From Syntrophaceae bacterium (GTDB taxonomy: Bacteria > Desulfobacterota > Desulfomonilia > Desulfomonilales > Desulfomonilaceae): 7,296 nt of DNA. The DNA lies in NCBI GenBank assembly GCA_014874425.1, contig JACWAG010000440.1:1-7296 (forward strand), in the 5' to 3' direction. The notes under the pieces are model-generated. The model worked only from the letters and a program-made list of their open reading frames with translations. It was not told the DNA's origin and searched no databases. This document shows, piece after piece, positions 1 through 4,489 of this stretch; position 1 is the first letter of the stretch; each line of letters starts with the position of its first letter. The position numbers and the translations under genes were made by a program.

Positions 1-116
1 GAGTTAATCAGCGTAGCCTAACCGACGATGGGCTGACAACAAAACTGGCGGACCTTGGAATCTCGAAGATGCAATCCTCTCGATGGCAAATAATGGCGGG
101 GATACCGGAAGAATAG
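1..116 (+). CDS. C-terminal fragment of a mobile-element-type protein (5' end outside window)
   Basis: An open frame enters from the left edge (codons in phase from base 3) and stops with TAG at 114-116. The visible 37 residues contain the stretch LADLGISKMQSSRWQ followed by MAGIPEE. I recognise this 'LGIsKxQSSRWQxxAxIPEE' pattern from proteins common on plasmids, prophages and integrated elements, where it usually lies inside a longer protein and is followed by more residues (often FE...). Here the stop comes directly after PEE, so the copy may be 3'-truncated or a pseudogene remnant. Its specific function is unknown to me; a DNA-related role is only suggested by the company this motif keeps. 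No continuation of the motif was found in the other two frames just after the stop. Confidence 0.6.
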   Translation, partial: VNQRSLTDDGLTTKLADLGISKMQSSRWQIMAGIPEE

Positions 117-132
117 TGAACAAATTTAATTC

Positions 133-208
133 AACAATTTGAAAAAAATTGAATGGATTTAATTTTCATGATACACAATAATAGTAGTTGAATTTGAAAC
201 AATTTGAA
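133..208. repeat. AT-rich region with repeated AACAATTTGAA boxes
   Basis: The 11-base word AACAATTTGAA occurs at 133-143 and again at 198-208. The second copy is preceded by a related AATTTGAAAC unit at 191-200, forming an imperfect 10-base tandem. The first copy is also part of an inverted repeat, CAATTT (135-140) and AAATTG (146-151), with a 5-base spacer. The block lies just upstream of the toxin-antitoxin-like pair, which is where operators of such operons are found. A binding role is inference. Confidence 0.4.
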
Positions 209-236
209 CAACCCACGCATCATAACAGTGGACAGA

Positions 237-242
237 TAAAAT
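237..242 (+). promoter_or_regulatory. Candidate -10 box for the antitoxin-like/GNAT unit
   Basis: TAAAAT differs from the TATAAT consensus at one base and lies 23 bases before the ATG at 266. No convincing -35 box lies 16-18 bases upstream; the TTGAA words near 188-208 are at the wrong spacing. This is a weak call based on one box only. Confidence 0.25.
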
Positions 243-253
243 AAGAGGTTAAA

Positions 254-260
254 AAGAGGT
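254..260 (+). promoter_or_regulatory. Ribosome binding site of the 56-residue ORF
   Basis: AAGAGGT ends five bases before the ATG at 266 and fixes that start. The same word also occurs at 243-249, so the leader carries two tandem AAGAGGT copies, only the second at useful spacing. Confidence 0.55.
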
Positions 261-265
261 GTCAA

Positions 266-436
266 ATGGCAATTGCAATTGCTCCATCACCTATTCTGGA
301 AAACGAAGAGGGTATTAAGTTCCTTGAAAAACTTGCCAGGGAAGAGAATATCAAGGAACCTATTTGGCGTCCTTCCGCCAAACTTGCAGATGTCAGCAAA
401 AAAATTCTGGAATGCTCTAAACGGAGAGCGAAATAG
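266..436 (+). CDS. Small putative antitoxin-like partner of the GNAT protein (56 residues)
   Basis: The ATG follows a good AAGAGGT ribosome site at five-base spacing and the frame closes with TAG at 434-436. The product starts MAIAIAPSPILENEEGIKFL and continues with a mixed-charge helical stretch, then a PSAKL motif near residues 37-41 and a basic tail (SKRRAK). I recall short proteins of the form 'IAPTPVLxGxEAxxFLxxxE...PTPKL' encoded directly upstream of GNAT acetyltransferases, and this ORF fits that layout; a database search would have to confirm it. It has no ribbon-helix-helix or HTH pattern, unlike the DUF1778-type antitoxins of TacT/AtaT systems. An antitoxin or chaperone role is inferred from size, order and overlap with the downstream gene. 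Confidence 0.65.
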   Translation: MAIAIAPSPILENEEGIKFLEKLAREENIKEPIWRPSAKLADVSKKILECSKRRAK

Positions 437-998
437 ATTCTATTTTCAAGAGTGGATACTAGAACCTCTTTGTCCGTCAATGTCTCTAGATGAGTTTAAT
501 TGTGGAGATGATGACTTAAATGAGTTTTTCAAGATTGATGCTGCTCAAAATGAGAAAGAACTTCTCGGTAAAACATATTCATTAACCCGAGAGGGTTATG
601 AGATCACAGACCAAAACCCTCCGATAGCGTTAATCTGTTACTGTAATGGATCAATCCATGTGAATTTAGCCGAAGATTTTCAAAGACAAGAGGGGGTAAC
701 CTATTATGAGTATCTTCCCGCCGTTAAGATTGCCAGACTAGGAGTGCATCAGGACTTTAAAGGGTATCATATCGGGGATCTTGTGTTGACTATGACAAAA
801 TCAATCTTCCTATCTCAAAATCGGACAGGCTGTAGGATTCTTATTGTTGACGCATATAAAAAAGACAAGGTAGTTAAATTCTATGAAGAAAACGGATTTC
901 AACGTATCCATGAAAGCAATAAAGAGAAAAAAGCGTCGACATGGACGATGTATTATGACCTAAAACGCTTCCAGGAACAAAAGGGAGTTTTCTTTTAG
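390..998 (+). CDS. GNAT-family N-acetyltransferase, TacT-like (probable toxin)
   Basis: GNAT enzymes transfer the acetyl group of acetyl-CoA to an amine; TacT/AtaT-type members acetylate aminoacyl-tRNA and stop translation. The family signature here is an N-terminal EPLCPSMSLDEFNCGDDDLN (typical 'EPL...F.CG...LN.FL'), a motif A region KIARLGVHQDFKGYHIGDL with His where the usual QxxGxG loop has Gly, and a motif B segment DAYKKDKVVKFYEENGF. The start is uncertain. ATG at 480 would delete the first beta strand (WILEPL), so ATG at 390 (202 residues) is preferred; it overlaps the upstream ORF by 47 bases and has no obvious ribosome site. The frame also stays open to an ATG at 273. Overlap with the 56-residue ORF suggests coupled translation. 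The toxin role is inferred from family and arrangement; a housekeeping or resistance acetyltransferase cannot be excluded. Confidence 0.75.
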   Translation: MSAKKFWNALNGERNRFYFQEWILEPLCPSMSLDEFNCGDDDLNEFFKIDAAQNEKELLGKTYSLTREGYEITDQNPPIALICYCNGSIHVNLAEDFQRQEGVTYYEYLPAVKIARLGVHQDFKGYHIGDLVLTMTKSIFLSQNRTGCRILIVDAYKKDKVVKFYEENGFQRIHESNKEKKASTWTMYYDLKRFQEQKGVFF

Positions 999-1395
999 AC
1001 CATAGGTTATACTTCTATAAACTGCCGGACCCTCCAATTCAATAACGCAGACGGACACTGGATCTCTTCCCCATTCATTGCTGATTCCATTAACGCTTGT
1101 TACAGCCAAAGTCTCGCCGAGGGGATGACTTACCTACCTTTCGGTTGTAGCGCCTTAAAAATCTCTGCCGTCATGACCCCGAAGTTCTCGACTTAATCGA
1201 CATCGAATTAACCAAGAAGCCGGGTGGTGCGAATAATCCCTATGGTATTGGTGGCAAAAGTCACAAGGAAGGTATTGTCAATCATAACAATGTAATGATT
1301 GATTCAAACACCAAAGCTATCCAGGGCAATAGTCTCGATTACACCCTGCGTCGGTTACGCAACAAAGCACCAGGGTTAATTGATTGTTTCCTGTA
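999..1395 (+). pseudogene. Frameshifted, truncated remnant of a GNSxxYTLRRL-type mobile-element protein
   Basis: Directly after the GNAT stop the same frame stays open to about 1196, containing DGHWISSPFIADSINACYSQ. From about 1157 a second frame reads LKNLCRHDPEVLDLI, then KKPGGANNPYG and GNSLDYTLRRLRNKAPGL, ending at TGA after LIDCFLYS. The two frames join at the A5 run 1157-1161: one extra A would give a continuous ...SALKNLCRHDPEVLDLI. The RHDPE...GNSxxYTLRRLxxxAPxL pattern is familiar from mobile-element proteins in which a GELSxNAAxxEAGFR tail normally follows; that tail is missing here. No start codon with a ribosome site was found for the first part. It is most simply a dead gene cut off near the 3' end of the convergent operon. 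A sequencing indel could explain the frameshift but not the missing tail. Confidence 0.5.
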
Positions 1396-1765
1396 TTCCT
1401 GATGCCTCCTCACATGCCTTTCTTGTTAGCCAAGTCAAGAAATCAATCCAGTCTGCTGTTGTTATATTTCTGTTGTCAAGCCAATATTCCCACTTTGCGC
1501 CCTGGTCGGCCGCAAAATCTATGGTGTCATAATCTTCCGAATCGAGATCATCCCAGGCCGGAGGGCATTCGTAAGAAAGGAAACCTTCTTGCATCCACTG
1601 TTCCCACATTCCAAACTGTTCACCTTCTGAAAGTTTATTGAATTCCCTATATATTCCCCACAAAGGAGCCTCGTAGCGTAATCCTGATACCTTGATCTGA
1701 ATTACTTGATTAAGGTTAATACTCTTGCTTGATATAACGGTGTCTAGCCCCTCAAAACAGCTCAT
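1376..1765 (-). CDS. Acidic, tryptophan-rich protein of unknown function, second gene of the RHH operon (129 residues)
   Basis: I do not recognise a family. The start at 1765 is chosen because CAGGAGG lies five bases upstream; an in-frame ATG at 1819 would add 18 residues and overlap the preceding gene by 28 bases without a ribosome site. The product begins MSCFEGLDTVISS and is acidic overall. It is rich in aromatics, with WEQWMQEGF (about 54-62), CPPAWDDLDSEDYD (67-80) and KWEYWLD (91-97), and has a helical C-terminus (DFLTWLTRKACEEA). No signal peptide or membrane segment is evident. It starts 26 bases after the stop of the ribbon-helix-helix gene, so it is very likely co-transcribed. By analogy with two-gene toxin-antitoxin operons it could be the partner of that protein, but nothing in its sequence proves a toxic activity. 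Confidence 0.75.
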   Translation of the reverse strand: MSCFEGLDTVISSKSINLNQVIQIKVSGLRYEAPLWGIYREFNKLSEGEQFGMWEQWMQEGFLSYECPPAWDDLDSEDYDTIDFAADQGAKWEYWLDNRNITTADWIDFLTWLTRKACEEASGIQETIN

Positions 1766-1791
1766 GGCGTCCTCCTGAACCTTCGCGCTTT

Positions 1792-2319
1792 TTATAATTT
1801 TGTAGATACGTGATCCCAAAACTCAACTACGCCGGTTTGCCAACCATAAAACCACTGCTCTTGGGAAGAATCGAAGTCCTCATCCCATTCCCAATTATCA
1901 TCTCCAGGGCAAACAGGAAAAAGAATACGATTCTCCAGCAAGACCTCCTGAAGATATTCTCCAATTACTTCGTCCTGAAATATTGAATTGGGGACATGAA
2001 AATGAGGATATGGACCACCGAAGGTTCTAAGCGCTGCATATTTTAGATCAGAATAAGATGCCCGTTTCGCCCAGTATAACCCCTTATCTTTGCCCTCTTC
2101 TGAGAAGTCATTATCGGCTTCTTTCTGCTCTTGCCGCAATCTAGCCGCTATCTCGTCTATGTCAGGATCTTCTTTCAGGCGCACATCAAACTGCTCCTTT
2201 TTAGTAATTTTCTCGTCAACCGCCTTCTGGAACAGTCCTGAAAGATTGCCTAGATGATCTCGGTATCGGTCAATTCTTTCCGCTAGTTCATCTGAAACTG
2301 ACAACGTGAACTTCTTCAT
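1792..2319 (-). CDS. Ribbon-helix-helix DNA-binding protein with C-terminal domain (175 residues)
   Basis: Residues 1-40 follow a ribbon-helix-helix (MetJ/Arc/CopG) pattern: a beta strand KKFTLSVSDE, helix A (ELAERIDRYRDHL), a turn (GNLS) and helix B (GLFQKAVDEKI). A charged linker (45-80) follows, then GLYWAKRASYSDLKYAAL (80-97), which resembles the 'GxxxGxxWAxxAsYxeL' block I associate with longer RHH proteins of accessory regions, and a C-terminal WFYGWQTGVVEFWDHV. RHH proteins dimerise and bind palindromic operators, often repressing their own operon. Here a perfect 16-bp palindrome lies between the predicted promoter and the gene, which fits that role. GGAGGT lies about ten bases before the ATG. 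It is first in a two-gene operon. The DNA-binding assignment is firm by pattern; the function of the C-terminal domain is unknown. Confidence 0.8.
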   Translation of the reverse strand: MKKFTLSVSDELAERIDRYRDHLGNLSGLFQKAVDEKITKKEQFDVRLKEDPDIDEIAARLRQEQKEADNDFSEEGKDKGLYWAKRASYSDLKYAALRTFGGPYPHFHVPNSIFQDEVIGEYLQEVLLENRILFPVCPGDDNWEWDEDFDSSQEQWFYGWQTGVVEFWDHVSTKL

Positions 2320-2351
2320 TATGCTCTACCTCCATAATCTATTAATGGCTG

Positions 2352-2367
2352 TATTGGTTAACCAATA
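2352..2367. promoter_or_regulatory. Perfect 16-bp palindrome, probable operator of the RHH operon
   Basis: TATTGGTTAACCAATA reads the same on both strands. It lies 32 bases before the RHH start codon and just downstream of the predicted -10 box, covering roughly +6 to +21 of the transcript, where bound protein would block initiation. RHH proteins bind such two-fold symmetric sites, so the RHH product is the obvious candidate ligand (inference). Confidence 0.6.
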
Positions 2368-2379
2368 TACGCTAGATGT

Positions 2380-2409
2380 TACATACTACAGAGTCATGTC
2401 CACTGTCAA
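2380..2409 (-). promoter_or_regulatory. Sigma70-like promoter of the RHH operon
   Basis: On the minus strand a perfect -35 box TTGACA (2409-2404) is followed after 18 bases by TATGTA (2385-2380) as a weak -10 box. This places the start of transcription near 2373, about 54 bases before the RHH start codon. Confidence 0.45.
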
Positions 2410-2785
2410 GTAGTTAGGCATTGCTACATACACAATGTCATAATATGGAATGAGGTTGAGGATTAAGCTCGATGCAGCTTGGCAATGACTTCTGATGTCT
2501 TCTGTAATCTCCCAATATCATTGCGAAGTAATAGAAAGACAAATTTGGATTGAATAGAATTCGGGCTTACGGATGGATAGATTCACTTCTTTGACAGAAT
2601 TCTTATGATTTGTTGCCACGGGTCAACTGAGCGCCAGATGCAAAATGAAAATATTGTCAGAAAAAATATAAACGGAAGGTTCACTCAGTAATAAAAGCGC
2701 GGTCGGGGCTGTTCTCGTGAAAACGCATCGGAATTTCTTCTGATTAAATATTATCCAAGACACAATCTGTTTTTTGATTTTTTTG
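2410..2785. other. Gene-free intergenic region
   Basis: No frame on either strand here shows a credible start, ribosome site or protein-like composition, and no tRNA-like or strong hairpin structure was seen. The region separates the leftward RHH operon from the rightward module. A lone TTGACA at 2593-2598 has no -10 box at suitable spacing. A small RNA or attachment site cannot be ruled out by eye. Confidence 0.5.
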
Positions 2786-2814
2786 TTGACATGGCAAACT
2801 TACTTTGCTAAGAA
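2786..2814 (+). promoter_or_regulatory. Candidate promoter with internal inverted repeat for the rightward module
   Basis: A perfect -35 TTGACA (2786-2791) is followed at 17-base spacing by TAAGAA (2809-2814), a poor -10. Between them lies the inverted repeat GCAAA (2794-2798) and TTTGC (2804-2808), five bases apart, a position where a bound regulator would block RNA polymerase. If this promoter is real, transcription would start almost at the ATG at 2825, giving a nearly leaderless message. The operator role is inference. Confidence 0.4.
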
Positions 2815-2824
2815 GTTACCTAAC

Positions 2825-3415
2825 ATGTGCCCGAACCTACTACGACAGAATGAAAAGCAACTACCCCCCATCAAATTCCCTGACGGTTTTGGGGATCGTC
2901 GATATTTCCAAAAGGAAATTCACAACGCTTTCCCTTCTCTTTCCAACGGCACAGTTCGTTATCACATTATGCGCGAATTCTTGACGTGCGAACGTGGCGA
3001 GAGGGGGCATTTTTGCTTTAGTGGCCCGGAAATTATTCATTGTGGATTTGTCTCCCAACTTAGTCTTTGCGGGGCGCTAAATGACAATGCTAGAGTCTTT
3101 TGCTCTTATGACATTAGCGAAGAAAGAGAGCCAGGAAACTATAGCCTGAAGGATGTTGGAGAGATAATGGCCTTTTGTCGGCAGCAGAATTATGCGCTCG
3201 CAGCTTCGGTAAGATCGGATTATGTACACAAGACCGTAAGTGATGTGAGAAACAAGGCTGCAACAATCGGAACCACCATTGATATAACTAATATGAAATA
3301 TTCCAAGACCGATTTCGATAGTTGGTCAAAAGGTGGATGGATGAATGATCAAAGCTACTCGTTCACTCTAATCTCGCTTTATCGGATTGCCCAGAGAGTA
3401 GCAAATACAGTGTAG
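2825..3415 (+). CDS. MerR-like winged-helix putative regulator (196 residues)
   Basis: Residues about 23-85 follow a MerR-like layout: YFQKEIHNAFPSLSNGTVRYHI as the helix-turn-helix, EFLTCERGERGHFCFSGPEI as the wing, then GFVSQLSLCGAL. Compare the family pattern TxRYYxxxGLLxPxRxxxGxRxYxxxDL...L...G. The remaining ~110 residues (SLKDVGEIMAFCRQQNYALA and beyond) match nothing I know and may be an effector or oligomerisation part. ATG at 2825 is preferred over an in-frame TTG at 2774 because a TTGACA promoter box overlaps the longer version; no strong ribosome site precedes either. It is first in the rightward gene set, next to an HTH gene, so it may control the module through the inverted repeat at 2794-2808. 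The DNA-binding call is by pattern only; an excisionase-like or replication role is possible. Confidence 0.55.
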   Translation: MCPNLLRQNEKQLPPIKFPDGFGDRRYFQKEIHNAFPSLSNGTVRYHIMREFLTCERGERGHFCFSGPEIIHCGFVSQLSLCGALNDNARVFCSYDISEEREPGNYSLKDVGEIMAFCRQQNYALAASVRSDYVHKTVSDVRNKAATIGTTIDITNMKYSKTDFDSWSKGGWMNDQSYSFTLISLYRIAQRVANTV

Positions 3416-3461
3416 ATCGTTTTTTTTGAATGTCACGGCACAGTATCTTTGCGGTACGCCG

Positions 3462-3468
3462 AAAGGAG
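3462..3468 (+). promoter_or_regulatory. Ribosome binding site deciding a TTG start for the HTH gene
   Basis: AAAGGAG ends six bases before TTG at 3475. The in-frame ATG at 3430 has only a T-run and no Shine-Dalgarno sequence upstream, so initiation at TTG is preferred. Confidence 0.7.
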
Positions 3469-3474
3469 AAGCAA

Positions 3475-3672
3475 TTGACAAATTTAGAATTCCTAAGACG
3501 GAAACAGGGCCTTTCTCAAAGGACCCTTGCAAAGGCAATTGGCGGGCACCACGAATATCTATGCAAGCTTGAGCGTGGGTGGTTTAAAAGGTGCCCTAAG
3601 CATTTGGAGGATGGATTAGTTAAATTTTTCGGTAAGCCGCTAGATTGGCTGATTTCCGAGGTCGAAAAATAA
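3475..3672 (+). CDS. Small XRE/Cro-type helix-turn-helix protein (65 residues)
   Basis: Almost the whole protein is one XRE-type HTH domain: LEFLRRKQGLSQRTLAKAIG is helices 1-2, HHEYLCKLERGW is the recognition helix and the turn after it, and FFGKPLDWLI is the typical closing helix. XRE proteins bind operator DNA as dimers and commonly repress or switch phage and plasmid operons. Starting at TTG 3475 removes 15 upstream residues that do not fit the domain and uses the strong AAAGGAG site. The TAA stop overlaps the ATG of the zinc-finger gene by one base (TAATG), so the two are translationally coupled. The target operator is unknown; the inverted repeat near 2800 is one candidate. At 65 residues it is as short as Cro-like proteins. 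Confidence 0.8.
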   Translation: MTNLEFLRRKQGLSQRTLAKAIGGHHEYLCKLERGWFKRCPKHLEDGLVKFFGKPLDWLISEVEK

Positions 3673-3983
3673 TGAAGATGCGGAAATCTGAAGTTTGGAA
3701 ACGAATCAGAGTCCATTGCGTTGAATGCGCCGGGTCAATGTCGGGTGTTCGCGAGTGCGAAATATTTGACTGTTCCCTACATCCATATCGCATGGGACAA
3801 CTTTGGGCGGCTGATCGCGTCTCTATGGGTCCTGGAATTGATTTTGGCAAACGAGCCATAGCGAAAGCTATTCGGCGATTATGTCAATACTGCCTAGGCC
3901 AGGAACGGCCAACCTGCCACAGCAAAATGTGTCAGTTAAAACCAATTCTTTGGCCCAATGAAATTCCTCTATGTGTGAGTTAA
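3672..3983 (+). CDS. Double Cys4 zinc-finger protein of phage/mobile-element type (103 residues)
   Basis: Two cysteine clusters repeat the same layout. The first is HCVECAG...RECEIFDCSLHPYRMG (Cys16, 19, 29, 34); the second is RLCQYCLG...TCHSKMCQLKPI (Cys71, 74, 82, 87). Each begins with a basic R-I-R or A-I-R-R stretch. The first matches a pattern I know from phage and element genomes ('AIRxxCxxCxGGxxxEVRxCxxxxCxLxPYRxG'), expected to bind zinc and possibly nucleic acid; its function is not established to my knowledge. ATG at 3672 overlaps the TAA of the HTH gene, and GAGGT lies nine bases upstream. An open frame continues upstream to 3645, but that part overlaps the HTH gene and looks non-native. 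The spacing between the third and fourth Cys is conserved while the gap before it differs, suggesting an old internal duplication. Confidence 0.75.
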   Translation: MKMRKSEVWKRIRVHCVECAGSMSGVRECEIFDCSLHPYRMGQLWAADRVSMGPGIDFGKRAIAKAIRRLCQYCLGQERPTCHSKMCQLKPILWPNEIPLCVS

Positions 3984-4027
3984 AGGCAATCCGGAAACGG
4001 TTTGTGGGTGCTCTTGGCCGGACCTTT

Positions 4028-4037
4028 GAGGGGTGAG
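4028..4037 (+). promoter_or_regulatory. Ribosome binding site for a TTG-started ERCC4 gene
   Basis: GAGGGGTGAG ends five bases before TTG at 4043. No ATG lies near the expected N-terminus, so this site supports the TTG start. Confidence 0.5.
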
Positions 4038-4042
4038 TTATT

Positions 4043-4489
4043 TTGAAATCGACCCCCCAACCAGTGATTTTGATCGACTCACGTGAACAGCGACCTTTTC
4101 GCTTCTCGTGCGCGACAAGGACCGCAACCTTGAGGACCGGCGATTATAGCATCCAAGGCTACGAGGACATGATTGGGTTGGAGCGAAAGTCATTGGACGA
4201 TCTCATCGCATGTCTCGGCAAGCAGCGTTCACGCTTTGAGAGGGAGTTGGTGAGGGCGCGGGACTTTCAATACTCAGCAGTGATCGTGGAAGCGCCCTAC
4301 TCCGCCCTGGCCGCGGGTATGTATAGGAGCAAGTTGAATCCCAATAGCGCCGTCGAATCCATATCAGCCTTCGAGATTAGATACGGGGTACCATTTCTTT
4401 TTTGCGGTAACAGGACGTTGGCGGCCAGAAAATGTGAATCATTGTTGAGGAAATTCTGGAGGGAACAGATGTTGAAGGAGGCATCTTGA
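4043..4489 (+). CDS. ERCC4 (XPF/MUS81-type) domain nuclease (148 residues)
   Basis: The protein is a bare ERCC4 nuclease domain. VILIDSREQRPF (8-19) gives the first acidic and REQ residues, GDYSIQGYEDM (33-43) the next Asp, and GLERKSLDDL (45-54) the ERKxxxD core of the XPF family signature GDxnERKx3D (Asp34, Glu47-Arg48-Lys49, Asp53). RFERELVRARDF and VIVEAP complete the fold. XPF/MUS81 relatives cut branched or flapped DNA in a metal-dependent way. This version has no helicase and no helix-hairpin-helix tail, as in small bacterial and phage ERCC4 proteins. Start is TTG at 4043 after GAGGGGTGAG. Its TGA stop overlaps the TTG of the topoisomerase-like gene (TTGA, four bases), so co-translation is likely. 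A role in processing replication or recombination intermediates is inferred; the catalytic residues all look intact. Confidence 0.88.
   Translation: MKSTPQPVILIDSREQRPFRFSCATRTATLRTGDYSIQGYEDMIGLERKSLDDLIACLGKQRSRFERELVRARDFQYSAVIVEAPYSALAAGMYRSKLNPNSAVESISAFEIRYGVPFLFCGNRTLAARKCESLLRKFWREQMLKEAS
4475..4481 (+). promoter_or_regulatory. Ribosome binding site inside the end of the ERCC4 gene
   Basis: AAGGAGG, a near-perfect Shine-Dalgarno sequence, ends four bases before TTG at 4486 and supports that start for the Spo11-like gene rather than the first in-frame ATG at codon 17. Confidence 0.7.

Noticed and set aside
262..480. Minus-strand 72-codon frame across the small antitoxin-like ORF
   Set aside because: It is a shadow of the two overlapping plus-strand frames, which carry the family motifs and ribosome site.
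1151..1165. Programmed -1 frameshift at the A5 run in the 999-1395 remnant
   Set aside because: The heptamer c-tta-aaa does not fit the slippery X-XXY-YYZ form, and the gene also lacks its tail, so a plain indel in a dead gene is simpler.
1347..1361. Hairpin TGCGT-cggtt-ACGCA with a wider ACCCTG/CAGGGT pairing, considered as a terminator of the minus-strand operon
   Set aside because: No T-tract follows on the minus strand, and the sequence is explained by the remnant coding region.
1384..1641. Plus-strand 85-codon frame opposite the acidic protein gene
   Set aside because: It is antisense to a gene with a strong CAGGAGG start and has no domain-like sequence or ribosome site.
2593..2598. 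TTGACA as a promoter -35 box in the gene-free region
   Set aside because: No -10-like box lies 16-18 bases downstream and no gene follows at suitable distance.
3645..3671. Upstream extension of the zinc-finger protein (ATG at 3645)
   Set aside because: It would overlap the HTH gene by 28 bases, whereas ATG 3672 gives a TAATG junction with GAGGT nearby.
3971..4036. A 21-codon plus-strand frame (MCELKAIRKRFVGALGRTFEG) between the zinc-finger and ERCC4 genes
   Set aside because: It overlaps the zinc-finger gene end, has no ribosome site, and its end coincides with the ERCC4 ribosome site; nothing shows it is translated.
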